NCBI RefSeq assembly: GCF_014648635.1
Contig: NZ_BMRM01000013.1
Coordinates: 227,321-291,320 of the forward strand
DNA: 64,000 nt
Direction: 5' to 3'
Source: Streptomyces cinerochromogenes
Lineage (GTDB): Bacteria > Actinomycetota > Actinomycetes > Streptomycetales > Streptomycetaceae
In this document: one piece after another, positions 16,571-23,898 of the stretch
Numbering within the stretch: position 1 is the stretch's first letter
How the letters are laid out: each line of letters opens with the position of its first letter
Notes under the pieces: model-generated
Told to the model about the DNA's origin: nothing
Database searches by the model: none
What the model saw: only the letters and a program-made list of their open reading frames with translations
Translations under genes and position numbers: made by a program

Positions 16571-17647
16571 ATGCCGATCCCCCATGCCAGTCCGCACCCC
16601 GGGCCCCCGGTGACCGACCCGGGCGCGGACGGTTTCGTCCACCGGTGCGTCCTCACCGGCACCGAGGCCGAGCAGGCCCTCGACCTGGCGCACCAGTGCC
16701 TCCGGGAGTACGGCCGGGTCGACGATCCCCGCTTCCTCGCCGAGGCCGGCGTGCTGGCCCACACGCTGCCCCGGCGGGCCCGGCACATCCTGCTCGCCGC
16801 CTGCCGGGACAGCGGCCGGGCGGTCACGGTGATCTCCGGCAACCACGTCGACTCCGGGGCGCTGGGCCCGACCCCGGCCGGGTGGCAGGCGGCGGACACC
16901 CCGGCCAGCCTGCCGTACGCGTTCCTGCTCATGCTCTTCGGCGCCCTGCTCGGGGACACGATCACCTGGCGGACCCAGCAGGCGGGACGGATGGTCGGTG
17001 ACGTCGTCCCGACCGAGGGGATGGAGCACAGCCTGATCAGTGCCAGCAGCCACAGCGAACTCAGCTGGCACACGGAGGACGCCTTCTCCCCGTACCGGGC
17101 CGACTGGGTGGGGCTGTTGTGCCTGCGCAACGCCGATCTGACCCCCACGACCCTGGCCGTCCCCGATCTGGGCACGGCACCGGAGGGGGTGGTCGACGTG
17201 CTGCGCCGACGGCGCTTCTTCGTGGTCCCGGACAACGCGCACGCCGACGCGCCCGCCGGCGGCACGGACACCGGGGAGGTGACCGGCGCACTGACCGATG
17301 TGGCGCTGGCCCGGCGCAGCCCGCCGCCGATCCCCCTGGTCAGCGGCCCGCCCCAGGCACCGGTGGTGCGCGTCGACCGGGACTTCACCTCGGTGGCCCC
17401 CGGTGACGGCGAGGCGGCGCGGGCACTGGACTGGCTGATCGCCCACCTGGACGCGAACCTGCGCGAACTCCCGCTGGCGCCGGGCGACATCGCCTTCATC
17501 GACAACCGCACCGCCGTCCACGGGCGGCGGCCGTTCCATCCGCGCTACAACGGCACGGACCGCTGGCTCAAACGCGTCAACATCGTGCGTGACCTGCGCA
17601 GGACCCGTCCGGGGCGGGCCTCGGCCGCCTCCCGGACGATCGGCTGA
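16571..17647 (+). CDS. Fe(II)/2-oxoglutarate amino-acid beta-hydroxylase, VioC/clavaminate synthase family
   Basis: A 358-residue non-haem iron oxygenase. The iron ligands are visible as H167-T-E169 in SWHTEDAFSPYRADW and H317 in DNRTAVHGRRPF, and R331 is the likely 2-oxoglutarate-binding Arg. The HxE pair, GLLCLRN and the spacing of these residues closely match VioC (arginine C3-hydroxylase of viomycin), AsnO and KtzO/KtzP, which hydroxylate the beta carbon of free or carrier-bound amino acids. The start at 16571 fits the family length; the reading frame is open further upstream, but that part is only the shadow of the GNAT gene. The neighbouring NRPS and GNAT genes suggest that it makes a beta-hydroxylated building block. 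A basic substrate such as Arg or Orn is an inference from the VioC likeness. Confidence 0.92.
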   Translation: MPIPHASPHPGPPVTDPGADGFVHRCVLTGTEAEQALDLAHQCLREYGRVDDPRFLAEAGVLAHTLPRRARHILLAACRDSGRAVTVISGNHVDSGALGPTPAGWQAADTPASLPYAFLLMLFGALLGDTITWRTQQAGRMVGDVVPTEGMEHSLISASSHSELSWHTEDAFSPYRADWVGLLCLRNADLTPTTLAVPDLGTAPEGVVDVLRRRRFFVVPDNAHADAPAGGTDTGEVTGALTDVALARRSPPPIPLVSGPPQAPVVRVDRDFTSVAPGDGEAARALDWLIAHLDANLRELPLAPGDIAFIDNRTAVHGRRPFHPRYNGTDRWLKRVNIVRDLRRTRPGRASAASRTIG

Positions 17648-17717
17648 CCCCGGCGGCGCGGCCGCACCCCCGCCGGACCCCTCGGCACACGTGTGACAAC
17701 GGACTTCGGAGGTCGCG

Positions 17718-19193
17718 GTGACAGCGGACATGACCCGCCGTACGGCACTCGCCCAGCGGCTGGCGGGCCTCTCGCCGGACCAGCGTGCCGAGTTGGAACG
17801 CCGGCTCGCCGAGCGGGCGCGGCCGCCGGCGCCGGGAGGCACCGCCCGCATCCCGCCGCGTGCCGCCGGCGCGGGCCCGCTGCCGCTGTCCTGGTCGCAG
17901 GAGCACATGTGGCACCGGCACCGGGCCGACCCCAGCGGCGCGGCCTACTTGGTGCCGCTGAGGGTACGGATCGAAGGCGACCTGCGGACCGAGGTGCTGC
18001 GGGCGGCGTTCGGGGACCTCGTCGCGCGGCACGAGATCATGCGGACCACGTACGGCGAGCGGGACGGGGTCCCGTACCAGCTCGTCCACGACGATGCCGG
18101 CGACGGCGGCGTGGAGGTGGGGTTCGCCGATCTGCGGGGCGCGCAGGACACCGGGGCCGAGGTCGCCGCGCGCCTCGCCGCGGAGGCGGCCCGCCCGTAC
18201 GACCTGGCCGAGGGGCCGCTGTTCCGGGCCGTCCTGCTGCGCACGGCGGACGAGGCGCACGTCCTGAGCCTGGTCCTGCACCACATCCTGACGGACGAGC
18301 AGTCCGCCGGCCTGCTCCTCGCCGAGTTCGTGGAGGCCTACGAGCGGCGCCTGAACGGCCGTCCGCCCGCCGCCGCCCCCCGCCTGCAGTACGCGGACTA
18401 CGCCGTGTGGCAGCGGTCCGGGCCGGCCGGCGGCTCCGCGACGGCGGGCCTGCGCCGCTGCGTGGCCCGGCTGGCGGGCATGCCCGGCGAGATCCGTCTG
18501 CCGGCCGACCGGCCCCGGCCGCCGCGGCCGACCGGCCGGGGCGGTGCCGTCGGCGCGACCGTCGGCCCGGAGCCGTGGCGCCGCCTGCGGGAACTCGCCC
18601 GCGAGGCGCAGGCCACGGAGGTGATGGTCCTGCTGGCCGTCTTCCTGGTGCTCCTGCGGCAGGAGTCCGGGCAGGACGACATCACCGTCACGCTTCCGGA
18701 GGCCGGCCGTGTCCATCCCGACCTGGAGGACGTGCTCGGCTGCTTCTTCAACACCGTCGCCGTGCGCTGCGACCTGTCGGGCACACCCGGTTTCCGTACC
18801 CTGCTCGGGCGGGTCCGCGCCGGGTGCCTGGAGGCGTACGACGACCGGGACGTGCCCTTCTCCGAGGTGGTGGACGCGGTCACCGGGGGCCGGGCGGAGA
18901 GCCGGCACCCGCTCCTGCAGACGATGCTGATCTTCGAGCGGGAGGGCGCGGGACGTCCCGTCGAGTTCGCCGGGCTGCGGATGACGCCCCTGCGGGCGCC
19001 CACGGCCCACCGCGGCGCGCGGGCCAAACGGGACCTCACCCTGGTCGCCGTCGACCAGGGGGACACGGCACGCGTCGACCTCGTCTACGACGCGGACCTG
19101 TTCGACCGGGCGACCGCCGAGGCCCTCCTCGGCCGCTACCTGACCCTGCTGTCGTCCCTGCCCGCCGACCCGGACGGCCGCCTCGGCGCCTAG
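17718..19193 (+). CDS. Free-standing condensation domain with HHILTDE active site
   Basis: A 491-residue stand-alone NRPS condensation domain with no A or PCP domain. An N-terminal helical segment (about 1-50) resembling a docking helix precedes the domain. The catalytic motif reads HHILTDE at 188-194. The second His and the Asp are kept, but the final Gly of HHxxxDG is Glu. Later motifs are normal (GCFFNTVAVRCDLSGTP, DRDVPFSEVVD). The GTG at 17718 has GGAGG five bases upstream. It is the last gene of the rightward operon and converges with the Cy/C-A gene. It may act in trans on a carrier-bound intermediate, or form an unusual bond. The Gly-to-Glu change should alter the turn next to the active site. 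Confidence 0.9.
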   Translation: MTADMTRRTALAQRLAGLSPDQRAELERRLAERARPPAPGGTARIPPRAAGAGPLPLSWSQEHMWHRHRADPSGAAYLVPLRVRIEGDLRTEVLRAAFGDLVARHEIMRTTYGERDGVPYQLVHDDAGDGGVEVGFADLRGAQDTGAEVAARLAAEAARPYDLAEGPLFRAVLLRTADEAHVLSLVLHHILTDEQSAGLLLAEFVEAYERRLNGRPPAAAPRLQYADYAVWQRSGPAGGSATAGLRRCVARLAGMPGEIRLPADRPRPPRPTGRGGAVGATVGPEPWRRLRELAREAQATEVMVLLAVFLVLLRQESGQDDITVTLPEAGRVHPDLEDVLGCFFNTVAVRCDLSGTPGFRTLLGRVRAGCLEAYDDRDVPFSEVVDAVTGGRAESRHPLLQTMLIFEREGAGRPVEFAGLRMTPLRAPTAHRGARAKRDLTLVAVDQGDTARVDLVYDADLFDRATAEALLGRYLTLLSSLPADPDGRLGA

Positions 19194-19212
19194 CGGGGTT
19201 CGGGCCGTGGCA

Positions 19213-19249
19213 CGTACGTCCTCACCGGTCTCGTACGTCCTCACCGGTC
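19213..19249. repeat. Two 18-bp direct repeats between convergent NRPS genes
   Basis: CGTACGTCCTCACCGGTC occurs at 19213-19230 and again at 19232-19249, a 19-bp tandem unit. The second copy covers the stop codon of the leftward Cy/C-A gene, so its C-terminal residues lie in the duplicated sequence. Confidence 0.75.
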
Positions 19250-21718
19250 CGGGCGGGCGAGGGCGAGCCGGTCGACCTTGCCGTTGGCGTTCAGCGGCAG
19301 CCGCTCCAGCCAGGTGACGTCGGCGGGCACCATGGCCGAGGGAAGCGTCCGGGCGAGGAAGGCGCGCAGCTCGGGCCGTGCCTCCCCCGCGGCCACCGCG
19401 AAGGCCCGCAGCATGGGCAGGTCGGGCACCGTGCGGTCGGCCACGACCACGGCCGAGGCCACCGCGGGGTGTTCGGCCAGCGCCGTCTCGATCTCGCCGA
19501 GTTCGATGCGCACCCCCTGGATCTTCACCTGGAAGTCCTTGCGGCCCAGGATCTCCAGCTCCCCGTCGGGGAGGTAGCGGGCGATGTCCCCGGAGGCGTA
19601 GACGCGTTCGCCGAGGCCGGGCACCGGGCGGAAGCACGCGGCGGTCCGTTCCCCGTCCCGCCAGTAGCCCTGGGCCAGCCCCACCTCCGAGGCGATGTGG
19701 ATCTCTCCCGGGACCCAGACGGGGCACGGCTGGAGCCGTTCGTCCAGGACGTGGTAGCGCTGGTTGGCCATGGGCCGGCCGAGCGGGATGCCCGTGGCGG
19801 CGGGCCCGGCCGGGCCGACGGCGTGGATCACCGACAGCACACAGCTCTCGGCGGGGCCACCCGCGTTGAAGACCCTCACGCGCGGGTTCAGGGCGCGCAA
19901 CCGGCCGGGGAGCGCGACGGGCAGCATGTCCCCGGCCTGGATCACCGTGCGCAGCCGGGCGATCCGCTGCCGCTCGCCGCCGCTTTCCAGGTGCGCGGCC
20001 AGCATCTCCAGCAGCGCGGCCACGGCCAGGACGAACGTCACACCCGCGGCGTCCATGAGCCGGGCCCAGTGGCCGGGGTCCGGGTACGGCGACGGATCCG
20101 GGACCACCACCGCCCCGCCGGCCGCGGTCACGCCGAACGTGTCGTACACCGACAGGTCGAACCAGATGCCCGACAGGGCCAGGCACCGGTCACCGGGCCC
20201 CATGCCCACGCGCCGGTTGACGTCGTGGAGGGCGTTGAGCGCACCCCGGTGGTCGACCATGACTCCCTTGGGGGTGCCGGTCGAACCGGAGGTGAAGATG
20301 ACGTAGGCGAGGTCGGTCTGCCGCTGCACCGGCTCCAGCGGGCCGTCGTCGACCGCGTCGAAGTCGGTGTCGACGCACAGCCGTCGGACGCCGTCCGGCC
20401 AGGTGACCCGCGCGTCGGTCCGGCTCTCGGTCAGCACCAGCCCGGCCCGTGCCCGGTCGAGCAGCCGGCGCAGCCGCTCCGCCGGCACGGCCGGGTCGAC
20501 CGGCACGTAGGCGGCGCCGGAGGCGAGGACGCCGTGCAGGGCGACGACCTGTTCCCAGCCCTTGTCCATGACGACGGCCACCAGCCGGCCGGGCCGGGCG
20601 CCCAGTTCCCGCAGGCGGCGCCCCACCTGGTTCATCCGGCGGTGCAACTCGCCGTAGTCGAGGGTGCGGTGTGCGGTGATCACGGCGGGGGCGTGCGGGC
20701 GCAGCCGGGCCTGCTCGATGACGGGGGTGTGCAGCAGACCGCCGGGCAGCGGGGTCTGTGTGGCGTTGACCCGTGCCCGCAGGGCGAGTTGCTCCTCCGG
20801 TACGAGCCGCAGGTGCTCCGACGTCCAGTCCGGGCCGTTCCCGCCCAGCCGTTCCAGCAGCAGCCGGAAGGCGTCCGCCATCGCCTCGGTCGTGCCCGGG
20901 GGGCAGCGGTCGGCCGGCCACTGCCACACCGCCGCGACGGCACCGCGTTCGTCCCGGGTGACGTCCACGCCGAGCAGGCCCTGGGGCCGCGGGGAGAGTT
21001 CCACGGCCGGCGGGCCGGAGCCCGCGGGCGGTGCACGGTGCAGGGCCGTGGTGAGAACGACGGGGGACGACGGGTCGGGTGCGCTCGCCCGGGGCCGCCG
21101 GGCCCGCTCGGCGAACGTAGCGCCGTCGGCGTCCCTCTCCCACTGCGCGGACCTGATGCCACGGGTGCCGACGCAGACGTGGGTGAAGCCGAAGCGGTGC
21201 GTGGTGCTCCAGGTGCGGAGCACCTCGGCGAAGGCGGCCACGACCGCGTCGCCGGCCGTGACGCCGTACGACCGTGCGGCCTCGGCCAGCCCCTCCCACA
21301 CGCCCGGGGCGGTCGAGCGGTACGCACGGCACCAGGTGGGCGGCGCGGCCGGGTTCCGGGCCGGGGCGACGGGGAGCGCGGGCGGCGGGGCGGGATCACC
21401 CGTGCACCGGACGCGCGACCGGTCGGGTTCGGCTCCCCGGCCCGCGCCGTCACCGCCCGCGGTGGGCGGTACCGGGTCGGGCAGCAGTACGTGCGCGAGG
21501 TTCCGCCGGCCGGCCACGGCCGGGTCGACGGCGGGGCGGAGGCGGGTGCGACCGCCCGGCAGCGGGGTGAGAAGCACGTCCCAGGGCCGGGCGGCGCCGT
21601 CGGTCCCGGGCGGGCCACCGAGCACGCGCCGGCGTGGCACGATCACGCCCCGAGCGCGCCGGAACGCCGCGGTGTCGAACGCGTCGGACTCCCACTCCAC
21701 GTAGGGGCGGTCTGGCAT
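19241..21718 (-). CDS. NRPS protein: truncated Cy/C C-terminal lobe fused to an A domain, no carrier
   Basis: An 825-residue protein. Residues ~130-340 resemble only the C-terminal half of a heterocyclization/condensation domain (AYRSTAPGVWEGLAEAARSY, VVAAFAEVLRTWS, VVLTTALHR, then LSPRPQGLLGVDV). Neither HHxxxDG nor DxxxxD is present, so it cannot be a complete catalytic domain. The A domain (about 350-825) has FTSGSTGTPKG, YASGD, FQVKIQGVRIELGEIE and NANGKVDR. The by-eye code is DLYLIAAVLK, with GGPAESC replacing YGPTE, as in Cys/Dap-type A domains. The protein stops after NGKVDR with no PCP, so it must load a carrier in trans, probably the free PCP at 23354. The ATG at 21718 has AGAGG upstream; an earlier ATG at 21823 lies inside operator sequence. 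Confidence 0.88.
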   Translation of the reverse strand: MPDRPYVEWESDAFDTAAFRRARGVIVPRRRVLGGPPGTDGAARPWDVLLTPLPGGRTRLRPAVDPAVAGRRNLAHVLLPDPVPPTAGGDGAGRGAEPDRSRVRCTGDPAPPPALPVAPARNPAAPPTWCRAYRSTAPGVWEGLAEAARSYGVTAGDAVVAAFAEVLRTWSTTHRFGFTHVCVGTRGIRSAQWERDADGATFAERARRPRASAPDPSSPVVLTTALHRAPPAGSGPPAVELSPRPQGLLGVDVTRDERGAVAAVWQWPADRCPPGTTEAMADAFRLLLERLGGNGPDWTSEHLRLVPEEQLALRARVNATQTPLPGGLLHTPVIEQARLRPHAPAVITAHRTLDYGELHRRMNQVGRRLRELGARPGRLVAVVMDKGWEQVVALHGVLASGAAYVPVDPAVPAERLRRLLDRARAGLVLTESRTDARVTWPDGVRRLCVDTDFDAVDDGPLEPVQRQTDLAYVIFTSGSTGTPKGVMVDHRGALNALHDVNRRVGMGPGDRCLALSGIWFDLSVYDTFGVTAAGGAVVVPDPSPYPDPGHWARLMDAAGVTFVLAVAALLEMLAAHLESGGERQRIARLRTVIQAGDMLPVALPGRLRALNPRVRVFNAGGPAESCVLSVIHAVGPAGPAATGIPLGRPMANQRYHVLDERLQPCPVWVPGEIHIASEVGLAQGYWRDGERTAACFRPVPGLGERVYASGDIARYLPDGELEILGRKDFQVKIQGVRIELGEIETALAEHPAVASAVVVADRTVPDLPMLRAFAVAAGEARPELRAFLARTLPSAMVPADVTWLERLPLNANGKVDRLALARPDR

Positions 21719-21809
21719 GCGGGCCTCTGCTCGGTCGAGGGGGCGGCACGGAGGGCCGGCGGACACGGCCCGGTCACCGCCATGATCCGGCCGGACACCG
21801 GGGGCGACG

Positions 21810-21860
21810 AGTCGGGAGAACACCGATCGCCGTACCGCTGTCAGGGAGGTTCCCGACTGG
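21810..21860. promoter_or_regulatory. Operator-like element, two copies, in divergent NRPS promoter
   Basis: GTCAGG-N5-TCCCGACTGG at 21840-21860 matches copy A at 11872-11892 at 15 of 21 positions. A second related site, AGTCGGGAGAACACCGAT at 21810-21827, shares GTC-GGAGAAC with copy A. Both lie between the start of the leftward Cy/C-A gene (21718) and the rightward C gene (21940), so one regulator could control both transcripts. Confidence 0.5.
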
Positions 21861-21939
21861 GCGAGTGCCGACGGCTGATCACAATGGGGACGAGCCGTTG
21901 TGTTCCAGTGCCCCAGTGCCCCCAGCGCAGAGGAACCGG

Positions 21940-23307
21940 ATGCCCCGAGATCTGTACGTCCTGCCTGCCTCGCCCGGCCAGGAGTGGATGTGGCTGATCC
22001 ATCACATGCTCCGGGACGCCTCGCCGTACGTCATCGCCGGCATGGTGCGCGTCCGGGGGCGCCTCGACCCCGGCGCTCTCCGGCGGTCCCTGGACCTGCT
22101 GGTCGAGCGGCACGAAGCGCTGCGGACGGTGTTCCGCATGGACGCTTCGGGCGAGTTGAGCCAGGTGATCCGGGAGGCGGAGCCGGTCGACCTCGTCGGG
22201 TACGACCTCGGCGGCGGCACCGGTCCGGCGGGCGACCGGATCCGGGCGGACTTCCAGCGGTTCGCCGGCCGCCCGTTCGACCTGGCCCAGGGGCCGCTGC
22301 TGCGGGCGTGTCTCGCCCGGGTCGGGCCGGAGGACCACGTGCTCGGTCTGGCCGTCCACCACATCGTCGGCGACGGCTGGTCGATGCGCCTGATGACGTC
22401 GGAACTGACCGAGCTGTACCTCCGGCTGGCCGCCGGCGGCGTCCCCGATCTGCCCGAACCGCCGCTGCAGTACGCGGACTTCGCCGTCTGGCACCGGGAG
22501 TGGCTGACGTCCGAGCCGGCCCGGGAGCATCTCGCGTACTGGTCCCGGAAGCTGGACGGCGCGACCCCGCTGCGGCTGCCGCCCGACCCCGTCCCGGAGC
22601 CCGTCCCGCCCGGTGTCCGTCCCGCGCCGTCGGCCGCCGTGCGGATCGGCCCTGCCACCACCGTCGCGCTGACCGAGACGGCCCGCCGGCACGGCGCCAG
22701 CCTGTTCATGCTGCTGCTCACCGCGTACGCCGCGACCCTGGCCCGCTTCACCGGTCAGCGGGACTTCGTCCTGACGGTTCCGGTGGCCGGGCGTTCCCGC
22801 GAGGAACTCACCCGGACCGTCGGCTTCTTCGTGAACACGCTGCCGATCCGCGTGGACGCGTCCGGCGATCCCACGCTGCTCGAACTGCTCCGCCGTGTCC
22901 GCCTGACCTGCCTGGAGGCGTACGACCACCAGGACCTGCCCTACGAGCGGATGGTGCGCGGCGCGGTCTGGCGGCGCGACCGGCACCACACCCGTCTCGG
23001 GCCCGCCATGTTCGCCCTGCGCGTCCCGCTGCTCGCCCCGCGGCGGCTCCCGGGCGGCGCCACGGTGGAGGTGCTCGAACCGCCGCCGACGGCAGGGGAG
23101 ATGGACCTGCTGACCGAGGTCACCGAGACACCCGGTCAGGGTCTGCACGGCTACCTCGCCGGACAGGCCGGCCTCTTCCGCCCGGACACCCTGAACCTCC
23201 TCGCCGGGTCCTTCACCGACGTCCTGACCATCGCCGCCACCGGCGGTGCGGTACCGCTGGCCGAACTGCCCGTGACCGTACGGGCGGTGCAGCGGCAGAG
23301 CGGGTGA
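21940..23307 (+). CDS. Free-standing condensation domain
   Basis: A 455-residue stand-alone C domain with a normal active site, HHIVGDG at 140-146, plus QYADFAVWHREWL, VGFFVNTLPIRVDASGDP and HQDLPYERMV. The start at 21940 is set by AGAGGA five bases upstream and by MPRDLYVLPASPGQEWMW, which aligns with the domain start. No A or PCP domain is fused to it. It is followed 46 bases later by a free PCP and is divergent from a carrier-less A protein. Together these three could form one split module. The missing lower part of the C/Cy fold in the A protein makes a functional partner necessary. Confidence 0.92.
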   Translation: MPRDLYVLPASPGQEWMWLIHHMLRDASPYVIAGMVRVRGRLDPGALRRSLDLLVERHEALRTVFRMDASGELSQVIREAEPVDLVGYDLGGGTGPAGDRIRADFQRFAGRPFDLAQGPLLRACLARVGPEDHVLGLAVHHIVGDGWSMRLMTSELTELYLRLAAGGVPDLPEPPLQYADFAVWHREWLTSEPAREHLAYWSRKLDGATPLRLPPDPVPEPVPPGVRPAPSAAVRIGPATTVALTETARRHGASLFMLLLTAYAATLARFTGQRDFVLTVPVAGRSREELTRTVGFFVNTLPIRVDASGDPTLLELLRRVRLTCLEAYDHQDLPYERMVRGAVWRRDRHHTRLGPAMFALRVPLLAPRRLPGGATVEVLEPPPTAGEMDLLTEVTETPGQGLHGYLAGQAGLFRPDTLNLLAGSFTDVLTIAATGGAVPLAELPVTVRAVQRQSG

Positions 23308-23353
23308 CGGCGATGCCGGCGCCCACCCACGCGGCCTTCCGAGGAGGCACAGC

Positions 23354-23647
23354 ATGACGGCCGAGACCGACACCCCCGAGACGGGCCCCGCGCCCAGGGC
23401 GCCGAGGGGCCCCGAGGAAGAGAGGATCGCCGGGATCTGGTCCGCCTTCCTCAGAGCCCCGGACCCCCCGGCCAACGTCAGCTTCTTCACCCTGGGCGGC
23501 TACTCGCTGGGCCTCATGCGCCTCGGCCTGCGCCTGCAGCAGGAGTTCGGGATCGTGATCCCCGTACCCGACCTGTTCGAGAGCACCACGATCGAATCCC
23601 AGGCCGTCCTGGTGAGAGAGATCCTGGACCGGAGCCCCGGCGCGTGA
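23354..23647 (+). CDS. Free-standing peptidyl carrier protein
   Basis: A 97-residue carrier domain. The attachment site is FFTLGGYSLGLM, with the Ser that would carry the 4'-phosphopantetheine arm. The helix with IVIPVPDLFESTTIESQA matches the end of PCP domains. An N-terminal Pro/Ala-rich tail of about 20 residues precedes it. GAGGAGGC lies just before the ATG. It is the last gene of a two-gene operon with the free C domain and ends at a strong hairpin terminator, which marks the right end of the NRPS cluster in this window. The A domain that loads it is most simply the carrier-less A protein at 19241-21718. Confidence 0.93.
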   Translation: MTAETDTPETGPAPRAPRGPEEERIAGIWSAFLRAPDPPANVSFFTLGGYSLGLMRLGLRLQQEFGIVIPVPDLFESTTIESQAVLVREILDRSPGA

Positions 23648-23836
23648 CCCCGGCGGCCCGCGGGGAGACCGGGGGCGACGCCGGGGATCGTCTCATTCGC
23701 CAACTCGCGTGTCTGTCAAGGGCGATCACGAGCGGGCCCGGGACACCACCGGGCTCCACGCGCCCGCGACGCGCACCCTGTCACGCTCTGCGTCGTCGCA
23801 CGTCCGCTCTGTAATGTCCGGAGCGTGTCCTGTGGT

Positions 23837-23869
23837 GACGGGCGGCCACGCCCGGCGTGGCCGCCCGTC
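23837..23869. terminator. Strong bidirectional hairpin terminator
   Basis: A perfect 15-bp inverted repeat, GACGGGCGGCCACGC, with a 3-base loop CCG, lies between the rightward PCP gene and the leftward FUSC gene. There is no T-tract, as is usual in Streptomyces. Confidence 0.8.
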
Positions 23870-23898
23870 CGTGGGCGCGGAAGCCGGCGGGGGCGTCG

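Noticed and set aside
17577..20186. Long open frame of 869 codons on the - strand overlapping the free C domain and the A protein
   Set aside because: Its second half is an off-frame reading of the real leftward NRPS gene (frame-shifted fragments only). The free C gene on the + strand is well supported by domain motifs and a ribosome binding site.
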